18,848 nt of DNA, taken from the NCBI GenBank assembly GCA_002493005.1, contig DKXL01000027.1, positions 1-18,848 of the forward strand, in the 5' to 3' direction. The notes below the pieces were generated by a model. It saw only the letters and a list, made by a program, of their open reading frames with translations, was not told where the DNA came from and searched no databases. The DNA comes from Ruminococcaceae bacterium UBA7127 (GTDB lineage: Bacteria > Bacillota > Clostridia > Oscillospirales > Acutalibacteraceae). The translations under genes were made by a program, and so were the position numbers. Position 1 is the first letter of the stretch. Each line of letters opens with the position of its first letter. Positions 6,583-12,712 of this stretch are shown here, one piece after another.

Positions 6583-6823
6583 ATCAACACTTGTAGCGGG
6601 AAAAATATCAACGGAAAGTAATGAAAATTGCCCTTATTGTACTCTTGATGAAGACCTAACCTGTTCGCAGGAGTGGTTTAAAAGTCCAGATGGCGAAATA
6701 TCAATAGGATTGTGTTGCGGAGGAGCTGAAGTAGTAATCATATTCAAAAGCCATAATAATACTTCTACTCTTGTGACCTCTGCAAAATATTGTCCTTATT
6801 GCGGAAAACAAATATGTATATAG
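6572..6823 (+). CDS. Zinc-ribbon phage protein (83 aa)
   Basis: The ATG at 6572, preceded by AGGAGAG (6559-6565), begins a protein starting MANESTLVAGKISTESNENC. It carries CPYC near the N-terminus, paired cysteines (LCCGG) in the middle and a C-terminal KYCPYCGKQI knuckle. The C-terminal CPYCGK is typical of many small phage zinc-ribbon proteins. The frame is open upstream to 6521 but that part lies inside the Lar gene without a ribosome binding site. Function unknown. Confidence 0.7.
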   Translation: MANESTLVAGKISTESNENCPYCTLDEDLTCSQEWFKSPDGEISIGLCCGGAEVVIIFKSHNNTSTLVTSAKYCPYCGKQICI

Positions 6824-6834
6824 GTGGTGGAAAA

Positions 6835-7236
6835 ATGGCAAGTTGTAAGGATTGCTTATGTGAAATAGTATGCAAATACAATGATGGCGTTAATGAATAT
6901 TGTAAGGGTAATTGCCCACATTTCAAAGACCGCAACCGATTTATTGAGTTGCCGTGTGCGGTTAAGGATTTAATAGACACTATTATTTCCCATAACGAAA
7001 TTGTTGGTATATGGGAAAGACGAAAGAACAAAGAGGGCAGGTATCACGCCTTGTTATGGAAAGGTATGGCTTGGGATATTCCAGAAGAATACCTTGACCG
7101 AACCTTCTTGAAAATTTTTGGCATAGTACCTGAAAGCATAACAGAAGCAGATACTGTAAATATAGCGGTTACGCCTATTTTAAAGCCAGTAGAAGAAGCC
7201 GAGAAATCCTTAAAGGAGTGTGAAAACAATGGATGA
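6835..7236 (+). CDS. Phage hypothetical protein with N-terminal Cys cluster (133 aa)
   Basis: The protein starts MASCKDCLCEIVCKYNDGVN and continues CKGNCPHFKDRNRFIELPCAVKD, a Cys-cluster plus CPHFKDR..F.ELPC pattern I recognise from Firmicutes phage hypotheticals. The remainder is a globular region with WERRKNKEGRY and ends in charged helix. A GGTGG motif just upstream favours the ATG at 6835; an in-frame ATG at 6814 is possible. It overlaps the next gene by 8 nt. Metal binding is likely from the six N-terminal cysteines; function unknown. Confidence 0.72.
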   Translation: MASCKDCLCEIVCKYNDGVNEYCKGNCPHFKDRNRFIELPCAVKDLIDTIISHNEIVGIWERRKNKEGRYHALLWKGMAWDIPEEYLDRTFLKIFGIVPESITEADTVNIAVTPILKPVEEAEKSLKECENNG

Positions 7237-7390
7237 AAAGAGATGTTGTGGAAATTGTGAACATTATTCTCCTAATTCAAATATTATTCGAAACAATGGA
7301 ATTTGCAAAGAGTACGAAGCGATAGTTCATTATTCGCATAATATTTGCGGTTTTTACTGTAAAAACGGAGGGCGTGAAAACAATGTCTGA
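7229..7390 (+). CDS. Small Cys-rich protein (53 aa)
   Basis: The ATG at 7229, preceded by AAAGGAG (7212-7218), gives a 53-aa protein starting MDEKRCCGNCEHYSPNSN and containing further cysteines in NGICKEY and ICGFYCKNGG. The CGNC-x-H-Y...G-x-C...CGxYC arrangement is a common small phage zinc-binding form. Both ends overlap neighbours (8 nt on each side), supporting its reality within this tightly packed cassette. No specific function is recognised. Confidence 0.65.
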   Translation: MDEKRCCGNCEHYSPNSNIIRNNGICKEYEAIVHYSHNICGFYCKNGGRENNV

Positions 7391-7712
7391 AAAAGAATAC
7401 ATAGAGCGTGACGGTTTAGTTGGAAAACTAATAGAGAGAAAATATTGCAGTACATTAAGCAAAATTGATATTGGTGATGCAATAAGATTAATTAACTCCG
7501 CACCCACCGCCGATGTGCAGGAGGTTAGGTACGGAGAGAATGTTACAACAATGAACCCTGTTGACGAATTTGAGTGTTCCGAGTGTGGTTTCGTCTGCGA
7601 AATATATGAGAATATCTATGATGATGAATACACTCTTGATTGTCAAAGAGAATGCAACCCCGATTTCTGCCCTCGTTGCGGCGCAAAAATGGATAGGAGT
7701 GAGCAGGAATGA
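7383..7712 (+). CDS. Phage protein with C-terminal zinc ribbon (109 aa)
   Basis: The N-terminal half reads EYIERDGLVGKLIER and IGDAIRLINSAPTADVQEVRYG, the usual lead-in of a large group of Firmicutes phage proteins. The C-terminal half has CSECGFVC and ends CPRCGAKMD, a four-Cys zinc ribbon. GGAGGG (7367-7372) is well placed for the ATG at 7383; the in-frame GTG at 7374 is too close. The stop overlaps the next start as ATGA. The group has no assigned function that I know of. Confidence 0.78.
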   Translation: MSEKEYIERDGLVGKLIERKYCSTLSKIDIGDAIRLINSAPTADVQEVRYGENVTTMNPVDEFECSECGFVCEIYENIYDDEYTLDCQRECNPDFCPRCGAKMDRSEQE

Positions 7713-7903
7713 ATATAGGCAGGGCAATGGCTATTTTTGAGAATATTAATAACGATACATATTCAGACGAAGAAAAAGCGCTTGCTATATATAAAGTTAC
7801 TAAAATGCCAACGCACAACAGCGTTAAAAAAGACAGTATGTTATCGGTCATTAAATGGCTTTGGGATAAATGCTATGAGATAAAGGACGGTGAGCAGGAA
7901 TGA
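7709..7903 (+). CDS. Conserved small phage protein (64 aa)
   Basis: The 64-aa protein begins MNIGRAMAIFENINNDTYSD and contains EKALAIYKVTKMPTHNSVKKD and MLSVIKWLWD. The combination of YSDEEKA.AIY.V..MPTHNS and a terminal I..LWD is a conserved hypothetical pattern in Clostridia and Ruminococcaceae phages. It is all helical with no cysteines, unlike its neighbours. It shares ATGA overlaps with the genes on both sides. Role unknown. Confidence 0.75.
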   Translation: MNIGRAMAIFENINNDTYSDEEKALAIYKVTKMPTHNSVKKDSMLSVIKWLWDKCYEIKDGEQE

Positions 7904-8046
7904 AACTACACAAGCTGAAACTTAATATTGAATTTTGTGATGCTGTTTTTAGCGGAAAAAAAGCATTTGAAGTCAGGTTCAACGACAGAGGATATCAGAC
8001 AGGCGACAGAAAACCATATAACCCACAATCAGCTCCGCATGGTTGA
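7900..8046 (+). pseudogene. DUF3850 (ASCH-like) gene, truncated after its N-terminal part
   Basis: The first 38 residues (start MKLHKLKLNIEFCDAVFSGK, then FEVRFNDRGYQTGD) are a clear DUF3850 start, a family of about 70-100 aa with an ASCH-like, RNA-binding-type fold. After QTGD, where the family continues into a beta-strand (typically D..RF or D.L.L), the frame changes character (RKPYNPQSAPHG) and stops. The C-terminal half of the domain is missing, so the product is probably non-functional. The start overlaps the previous gene as ATGA. I infer a deletion junction at about 8008-8040. Confidence 0.65.
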
Positions 8047-8108
8047 TTAAATACCATATCAAACAAGACTGCAATATTTGCCCTCGGTGCGGCGAGGGTG
8101 GGAGGTGA
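8040..8108 (+). pseudogene. Remnant of a zinc-ribbon gene C-terminus
   Basis: In a different frame from the truncated DUF3850 gene, the sequence reads WLIKYHIKQDCNICPRCGEG and then stops at 8108. CNICPRCG followed closely by a stop is the standard ending of phage zinc-ribbon proteins such as the one at 7383. No start codon or ribosome binding site precedes it, and the frame is closed at 8019. It looks like the far side of a deletion whose near side is the truncated DUF3850 gene. Confidence 0.45.
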
Positions 8109-8116
8109 TATGAAAA

Positions 8117-8440
8117 ATGACATTAAGAGAAATCAAGAGCATAAACAAAGAAATATCCCGATTGCGTTCTAAAATGCTTCGTCTTGAAGGTGAAGCGGCT
8201 AATACAGCCCCTAACTTATCAGGCTTACCGGGTGCGGATAGCATTTCCGATAAAGTCGGCAATGCTGTGACGCAAATAGCTGATATTCAAAACGAAATAC
8301 ATAGACTTGAAATGTTACGCAATTCAGCTTTAAATAGATTGTCAAGAGATGTTTTTGAGGAGAATTGTATATATATGAGGCTAAAACTGCATTATGGTTG
8401 GACGAAAATTGCTAGGCGGTCTGTTTCATCCTCGTTGTAA
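8117..8440 (+). CDS. DUF1492/RinA-like late-gene regulator, C-terminally truncated
   Basis: The protein starts MTLREIKSINKEISRLRSKM, continues LSGLPGADSISDKVGNAVTQ and IHRLEMLRNSALNRLS, and reaches CIYMRLKLHYGWTKIARR. This is the DUF1492/ArpU-RinA-type layout: coiled N-terminal helices and a C-terminal helix-turn-helix (RL.y..sW..IA), proteins that in Gram-positive phages sit just before the terminase genes and activate late transcription. The second HTH helix (usually containing an IRK or VRK motif) is missing; instead the frame runs SVSSSL and stops. GGAGG (8101-8105) supports the start. The final 47 nt overlap the MuF fragment in another frame, marking a junction near 8400-8412. Confidence 0.72.
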   Translation: MTLREIKSINKEISRLRSKMLRLEGEAANTAPNLSGLPGADSISDKVGNAVTQIADIQNEIHRLEMLRNSALNRLSRDVFEENCIYMRLKLHYGWTKIARRSVSSSL

Positions 8441-9890
8441 GGACAGCACAAGTACATATTACGAGGGTATAACCACTCTGAAAAAAGTTTCACAATCCGA
8501 GATTTCAGAAATGAAAGAAAATGAAGTTCTTGAACAGCAGAAAAATAATGCAGAGAATCAGGCTGAGAAGTGCAATAGAATTTCAAAATACAGCCTTGAT
8601 AGCGACAACAAAAGAATTTATCAAAATCGTGCTGAGGTTTGGCAGGGTAAGGTGGAAAAAACAGTAGAAAAACTCAATAAAACTGTCGAAAATTCGGTTG
8701 AAAGTGAATTTATTTCAGATGATTGGAAAGGACTTAAATATCCGCAGAGAAAGAAAAGAAGTGATTTTGTAACAGATGATGAATGGCAAGCATTCAGAAA
8801 AAGTTACATTGAAGATTTTAATAAATATAACGATGATGTGGATAGAATTATTAAAAATCACGATAGCAATGTTGAAAACGTCACTGAAAAGAAATTTATA
8901 AAATGGGCAGAAGAAAGAGGCATAGAAAATGTAAATATAAAGGGTGTGAGTAAGACTGCGATGGCGGATTTTATGTCATCGTATGATTCTATGATAGAAA
9001 AATTACCAAAAGCAGCGGGTAAATTGAAATCAGTAGATATAGTAAGTACCAAGGGGAATTTTTCGATTAATCAAAAAGCACTTGCGTGGTCTGATAACGA
9101 TACTAGTATTCATTTTGCAAAAAGTCATTTTTCTAAAGATAAGTATAGCGATGTACTTCAACAAGAAATCCTTTCATGCGTCACAGGATTAAATCCAGAT
9201 GGAGCAAATCCATATTTGCATACATATCAACATGAAATGGGACATTTAATTGAAAAATGGATTGGCAAGGAAGCAGGTGGAGTAGATAAGTTAAAAGAAG
9301 AAATGTTTAAAATATTTGAGGGGAATTTGCCGGATATATCTGATTATGGCAATAATCATGGTTATGGTGAATGGTTTGCAGAAATGACTTCATCTTATTT
9401 GAACGGAACTAAAAGCGAGAAAGTTGAAAAATTTGGAGGTGTATTAAAAAAATATTTTGGTTCTCCTGATATTGCAAAATCGGCTGAAAGTGGTATAATA
9501 AATACAGGTTCAGTGAGTGGTGCATTAAATCCGTATAGCAAAGAAGCAGGAAAACACGCTGTCCAATATTATGAATCTGTAAGACATATGTCTACCGATA
9601 CAACTAAAATTTCTACAGCTACTCGTATTAAGAAAGACAAGATTGATAAGATTAAAAATCATATTTTTATCCAGGAACATGATTTATTAGATGGTCATAA
9701 ACGCTTTGACCCTTCTTATGATATGGCTCAATCTTGGCAAAGGCTTATCAATGGTAGTCACGAAGAAAAAGATATGGTGTTGCTCAAACACGAATATGCA
9801 GAGTTGCGTTATATGGAAAAGGGAATGACACAAAACGAAGCACATATAAAAGCTTCGAAGAGATATAATTATGCAAAATATTGTGAATAA
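8394..9890 (+). CDS. C-terminal part of a MuF/SPP1-gp7-like minor head protein with metalloprotease-like toxin extension
   Basis: Residues 8-30 (GGLFHPRCKDSTSTYYEGIT) are the conserved end of the MuF minor head domain (HP.C...ls.Yy.G), but the rest of that domain is absent upstream. Residues about 35-110 are charged and coiled. A following domain has HEMGH (His280, Glu281, His284) and downstream HGYGEWFAE (Glu326, Glu330), a gluzincin-like metalloprotease arrangement. The last 80 residues contain RFDPSYDMAQSWQRL, DMVLLKHEYAE and a terminal AH.kAS.RYNY, resembling C-terminal modules of polymorphic toxins. MuF proteins fused to toxin domains are a known class in temperate Firmicutes phages. The ATG at 8394 has no ribosome binding site and probably is not an original start. 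Toxicity is inference. Confidence 0.75.
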   Translation: MVGRKLLGGLFHPRCKDSTSTYYEGITTLKKVSQSEISEMKENEVLEQQKNNAENQAEKCNRISKYSLDSDNKRIYQNRAEVWQGKVEKTVEKLNKTVENSVESEFISDDWKGLKYPQRKKRSDFVTDDEWQAFRKSYIEDFNKYNDDVDRIIKNHDSNVENVTEKKFIKWAEERGIENVNIKGVSKTAMADFMSSYDSMIEKLPKAAGKLKSVDIVSTKGNFSINQKALAWSDNDTSIHFAKSHFSKDKYSDVLQQEILSCVTGLNPDGANPYLHTYQHEMGHLIEKWIGKEAGGVDKLKEEMFKIFEGNLPDISDYGNNHGYGEWFAEMTSSYLNGTKSEKVEKFGGVLKKYFGSPDIAKSAESGIINTGSVSGALNPYSKEAGKHAVQYYESVRHMSTDTTKISTATRIKKDKIDKIKNHIFIQEHDLLDGHKRFDPSYDMAQSWQRLINGSHEEKDMVLLKHEYAELRYMEKGMTQNEAHIKASKRYNYAKYCE

Positions 9891-9905
9891 TGGAGGCGGT
9901 GAATT

Positions 9906-10148
9906 ATGGTAAGGATATTTAACATTAAAGAAAATGATAATGTTGTTTCTTGCGCTTATACTCCCGAAGATAGCAATTTGGAAGGATATGTTGAAGTTGA
10001 TAAGAAAACGCATGAAATAAAAGAGGTGAAGTATTCGGAATATGAATACGGTAAAAAGATGTATGTTTCTCATGTTAGAGAAAAAATATCTGAGATTCTA
10101 AATAGTAAAAAAGCTTTTCCTAATGAAATAACCGCTGTCTGGTATTAA
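9906..10148 (+). CDS. Small protein after the MuF-toxin gene, possible immunity protein (80 aa)
   Basis: A GGAGG (9893-9897) precedes the ATG at 9906, 16 nt after the toxin-like gene, and a strong terminator starts exactly at the stop. The 80-aa protein includes EGYVEVDKKTHEIKEVKYSE and VSHVREKISEILNSK; it is beta-rich with a C-terminal helix, soluble, with no signal peptide. I know similar small proteins downstream of phage MuF genes but no assigned function. Being directly coupled to a predicted toxin makes an immunity role a reasonable hypothesis; the alternative is a minor virion or host-interaction protein. Confidence 0.7.
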   Translation: MVRIFNIKENDNVVSCAYTPEDSNLEGYVEVDKKTHEIKEVKYSEYEYGKKMYVSHVREKISEILNSKKAFPNEITAVWY

Positions 10149-10180
10149 ACCGCTCCCACAGTGTGAGGGCGGTATTTTTA
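10149..10180 (+). terminator. Intrinsic terminator 1 after the MuF-toxin cassette
   Basis: ACCGCTCCCAC (10149-10159) pairs with GTGAGGGCGGT (10163-10173) with one G-U pair and one mismatch, followed by ATTTTTA. The hairpin begins immediately at the end of the small gene's stop codon. Confidence 0.88.
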
Positions 10181-10190
10181 TACCAGTTTA

Positions 10191-10223
10191 AGCACTTTGC
10201 AGAAATGCAGGGTGCTATTTTTA
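10191..10223 (+). terminator. Intrinsic terminator 2 in tandem
   Basis: AGCACTTTGCA (10191-10201) pairs fully with TGCAGGGTGCT (10206-10216), including two G-U pairs, around a GAAA tetraloop, followed by ATTTTTA. The 11-bp stretch ATTTTTATACC follows both this hairpin and terminator 1 (10174 and 10217), suggesting duplication. Confidence 0.85.
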
Positions 10224-10247
10224 TACCCATTTTTAGGAGGTGAGATT

Positions 10248-10391
10248 ATGGTAATATTTTTAATTTTGCTGTACATTCTGAAGGCGAACGGAGTAATAAT
10301 TCCACTTGGTTGCTTTGTAGCTACTTGGATACTTACAGTTACAAAAGCAATATGCGGCTTTATTTCATCATATGAAAAATCAAAGAAGTAA
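10248..10391 (+). CDS. Small single-pass or two-pass membrane protein (47 aa)
   Basis: AGGAGGTGA (10236-10244) places the start at ATG 10248. The 47-aa protein starts MVIFLILLYILKANGVIIPL and is almost entirely hydrophobic up to a short SSYEKSKK basic tail, so one long or two short membrane helices are likely. It lies between two strong terminators upstream and the head module downstream. No holin signature is decisive and the location within the head module argues against a lysis role. Function unknown. Confidence 0.6.
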   Translation: MVIFLILLYILKANGVIIPLGCFVATWILTVTKAICGFISSYEKSKK

Positions 10392-10455
10392 AGCTGTTTC
10401 TATTGTAGGATAATGGACAGATTTTAACGGTAAGGATAGAAAGTTGGTGACAAAA

Positions 10456-10626
10456 ATGGTAAAAGTCAAGGTAATCAAGTCGTTCAACGACAAGACAACG
10501 GGCTTTATAACTCGTCCTGTAAATGAAGTTTTTGAATGTTCAGACGAACGAGCCAAGCAACTTATCGCAAGCGGCTTTGTCAAGTCTGTGCTCGATAACG
10601 CTAAGAAAATTAAATCAACAGATTAA
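10456..10626 (+). CDS. Small head-module protein (56 aa)
   Basis: The protein begins MVKVKVIKSFNDKTTGFITR and continues VFECSDERAKQLIASGFVKS. The K.i..F.D..tg.....G or N...e.sdeRA..Li..G.v pattern is shared by many short phage proteins encoded between the minor head and scaffold genes, with a small SH3-like/HeH-type look, but no function I can name. Starts at ATG 10456 or GTG 10447 are both possible (AAGGA at 10432-10436). It ends just before a strong terminator. Confidence 0.72.
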   Translation: MVKVKVIKSFNDKTTGFITRPVNEVFECSDERAKQLIASGFVKSVLDNAKKIKSTD

Positions 10627-10627
10627 G

Positions 10628-10655
10628 CACTTTAGATTTTTCTAAGGTGTTTTTT
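10628..10655 (+). terminator. Intrinsic terminator before the scaffold gene
   Basis: CACTTTAGA (10628-10636) pairs with TCTAAGGTG (10641-10649) around a TTTT loop, followed by six T. It would separate the small head-module gene from the scaffold-capsid operon or reduce read-through. Confidence 0.88.
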
Positions 10656-10678
10656 ATTGCCCGAAGGCGTTAAACTAC

Positions 10679-10751
10679 GGGAGACACCGTGCAAAACTGA
10701 AACAGAGAGACACTCTATAAACTGAATATGGGAGACACCCAAATAACTGAA
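10679..10751 (+). repeat. Three degenerate 25-bp tandem repeats upstream of the scaffold gene
   Basis: Each unit has GAGACAC (10681, 10707, 10732) and AACTGAA (10695, 10720, 10745), with 25-26 bp periodicity. The last AACTGAA runs into the AAAGGA ribosome binding site of the scaffold gene. The array sits between the terminator at 10628-10655 and the start at 10766, where a promoter or leader for the capsid operon would be expected. Confidence 0.8.
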
Positions 10752-10765
10752 AGGATTTTTTAATT

Positions 10766-11350
10766 ATGAGCGAACCAAACACACAACTACAGCCAAATGC
10801 TGAGCCAACAGCACCGCAGGGTACTCCGCCGTCACAGAGCTTTGATTACGAAAAACTCGCAAGTCTTATTACAGGTAAGCAAAATGTGGCAGAAGACACT
10901 GTCCTAAAATCGTATTTTAAAGAGCAAGGCTTGTCAGCTGACGAAATGAAAGAGGCTATTAATTCCTTTAAGGAACAAAAAGCAAAGAATACGCCTGATT
11001 TTTCAAAAATGCAGACCGACCTTGAGAACGCTAACAATGCACGTCTTTCAGCTGAAATCGATCAGGCTGCAACCATTGAGGCTATTAAGCAGGGCGTTGA
11101 CGTAAAGTCAATTCCTTATTTGCTTAAAATGGCTGATTTTAAAGCCGTGACAGACGAAAACGGCGCTATCAAAGCCGAAGCCCTTACCAATGCCGTTAAG
11201 ACAGTGCTTGACGATATTCCGGCATTAAAAGTTAAACAGGAAAGCGCAGGAGGTATTCAGAAAATCGGCGGAGACGGCGGCAACGGAACGCCACCGGTCA
11301 ATGAGCAGGAAGCTATCCGCAAGGCATTTGGACTCAAATCAAAATCTTAA
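10766..11350 (+). CDS. Phage scaffolding protein
   Basis: The 194-aa protein has a Pro/Gln-rich N-terminus, a helical charged central region (LSADEMKEAINSFKEQKAKN and following coiled helices with SAEIDQAATIEAIKQGV), a predicted linker with GGIQKIGGDGGNG and a C-terminal helix EAIRKAFGLKSKS. This is the standard composition of capsid scaffolding proteins of Firmicutes siphophages, and it sits immediately before the major capsid gene. It would guide procapsid assembly. AAAGGA (10750-10755) precedes the start at 11-nt spacing. Confidence 0.83.
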   Translation: MSEPNTQLQPNAEPTAPQGTPPSQSFDYEKLASLITGKQNVAEDTVLKSYFKEQGLSADEMKEAINSFKEQKAKNTPDFSKMQTDLENANNARLSAEIDQAATIEAIKQGVDVKSIPYLLKMADFKAVTDENGAIKAEALTNAVKTVLDDIPALKVKQESAGGIQKIGGDGGNGTPPVNEQEAIRKAFGLKSKS

Positions 11351-11371
11351 TACAGAAAGGAAAATCAATCA

Positions 11372-12355
11372 ATGAATAATATTCAATTATCTACAATTTT
11401 TCTTCCACTGCTTGACGAACTTTATAAGCAGGAAAGTAAAACTTCTATTTTCGAGGGTGACGAGGTCACTGTAAAAAAAGGACAAAACGGCGAAATAAAA
11501 ATTGCGAAGTTGGATATGGACGGTCTTGGCGATTTTAGCCGTAATTCCGGTTATACAAAGGGTTCTACCTCATTTGTATGGGAAACAGTTAAGTATGATA
11601 AGGAGCGTTCTCAGGACCTCAGAATTGACCGTCTTGACAATGATGAAGCACTGGGAACACCATTTGCAAAGCTTGCAGGTGAATTTATCAGAACTAAGGT
11701 TGTGCCCGAAACAGATGCAGCACGTATCGCAAAAATTTGCAGTACTGACGGAATCACGAAAGTTTTTGAGACCCTTGAAAGTGGTGCGGATGTTGTCGCC
11801 GCTCTTCGTGCCTGCACTAATAAAATGGACGAGGACGAAGTTCCGACCGAATCAAGAGTATTGTTAATCACTCCAACTCTTAAAGGTGCGATTGACGACC
11901 TTGATACAACTAAATCTAAGCTTGTTTTGAGCAGATTTAATACAATTATTGAGGTGCCGCAAACAAGAATGATTTCGGCTATAGCTCTTAATAGCGGTTC
12001 AACTTCTTACGGTTTCAAAAGGGCTGATGGCAGTTATGTAAAAACTACCGATACAGAAGTCAACTCTAAAAAGACATATTACACAGAGAGTTCAGGCGAG
12101 TATACTGCTATAACTTCTCCGACAAAGAGTAATCTTGGTACGTATTATGAACTTGTGGGAGCAGGTAAAAACGTAAATTTCCTTTGTGCCGAAAAGAGTG
12201 CAGTTGTTTGTGCTCTTGAACAGTATGTTAAATACTTCACTCCTGATCAGGATCAGCAGGGCGACAGTCATGTATTCAAGTATCGTAACAATAATCTGTA
12301 CGCACATTGCTATGAGAATAAGCTTGCCGGTATTTACGCTTCAATTGCACCGTAA
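11372..12355 (+). CDS. Major capsid protein (HK97-like fold, P22-like group) with Tyr-rich insertion
   Basis: The 327-aa protein follows the scaffold gene and shows the usual features of this capsid group: N-terminal IFLPLLDELYKQES, TVKKGQNGEIKIAKLDMDGL with GDFSRNSGY, and KYDKERSQDLRIDRLDNDEA, then RVLLITPTLKGAIDDL in the A-domain and an FNTIIEVPQTRM strand. Residues about 216-264 form an insertion (KTTDTEVNSKKTYYTESSGE, then GTYYELVG) that resembles a repeat module seen in unrelated gut-phage proteins. AAAGGA lies upstream. No protease gene is visible and no cleavage site can be assigned. The capsid call rests on pattern and synteny. Confidence 0.87.
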   Translation: MNNIQLSTIFLPLLDELYKQESKTSIFEGDEVTVKKGQNGEIKIAKLDMDGLGDFSRNSGYTKGSTSFVWETVKYDKERSQDLRIDRLDNDEALGTPFAKLAGEFIRTKVVPETDAARIAKICSTDGITKVFETLESGADVVAALRACTNKMDEDEVPTESRVLLITPTLKGAIDDLDTTKSKLVLSRFNTIIEVPQTRMISAIALNSGSTSYGFKRADGSYVKTTDTEVNSKKTYYTESSGEYTAITSPTKSNLGTYYELVGAGKNVNFLCAEKSAVVCALEQYVKYFTPDQDQQGDSHVFKYRNNNLYAHCYENKLAGIYASIAP

Positions 12356-12367
12356 GGAGTTACACAT

Positions 12368-12700
12368 ATGTTTATTTCCTATATCGAACAGCAAAAGAAC
12401 ACTGACAAATTTGCTTTGAAAGCAGCAGAGCATATTGATGTTCTTACCTATAATCGCATTAAGTATAACATGCTGACTGAATTTCAAAAAAAGGTTATCA
12501 ATCGAGTGCATAGCAGGCTTACTGCTTTTGAGAAAGAGAATGAAGATATGATAACTTCGTTTTTACAGTCATACTCGCTTAACGGTGCTTCAATGACAAT
12601 TGGAGAGAGTTGGAATTTGCGAGTTGTATGCGGAGTGGCTATTCCAACGGATATTTACGCTCTGTTAAAGTCAACGGGACTTTGCTATCCTGCAATTTAG
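12368..12700 (+). CDS. Head-tail connector (adaptor) protein, gp6/gp15-like
   Basis: The 110-aa protein is helical in its first half and ends with MTIGESWNLRVVCGVAIPTD followed by ALLKSTGLCYPAI. The short helical bundle plus terminal LL.sTGLCY matches the phage head-tail adaptor proteins encoded right after the major capsid gene. These form the ring beneath the portal. AAGGAG (12355-12360, overlapping the capsid stop) precedes the start. Assignment is mainly by position and length. Confidence 0.65.
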   Translation: MFISYIEQQKNTDKFALKAAEHIDVLTYNRIKYNMLTEFQKKVINRVHSRLTAFEKENEDMITSFLQSYSLNGASMTIGESWNLRVVCGVAIPTDIYALLKSTGLCYPAI

Positions 12701-12712
12701 GGGTGATATTTA

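Noticed and set aside
9231..9245. HEMGH protein as the capsid maturation protease
   Set aside because: It is in a MuF C-terminal extension with zincin features; phage maturation proteases are usually serine-type or ClpP-like and sit directly before the capsid gene.
10248..10391. Small membrane protein as a holin
   Set aside because: It lies in the head module without an endolysin neighbour and lacks a clear two-helix plus dual-start holin layout.
10679..10751. Short repeats as a CRISPR array
   Set aside because: Period is only 25 bp in total, repeats are degenerate and there is no room for spacers; no cas gene nearby.
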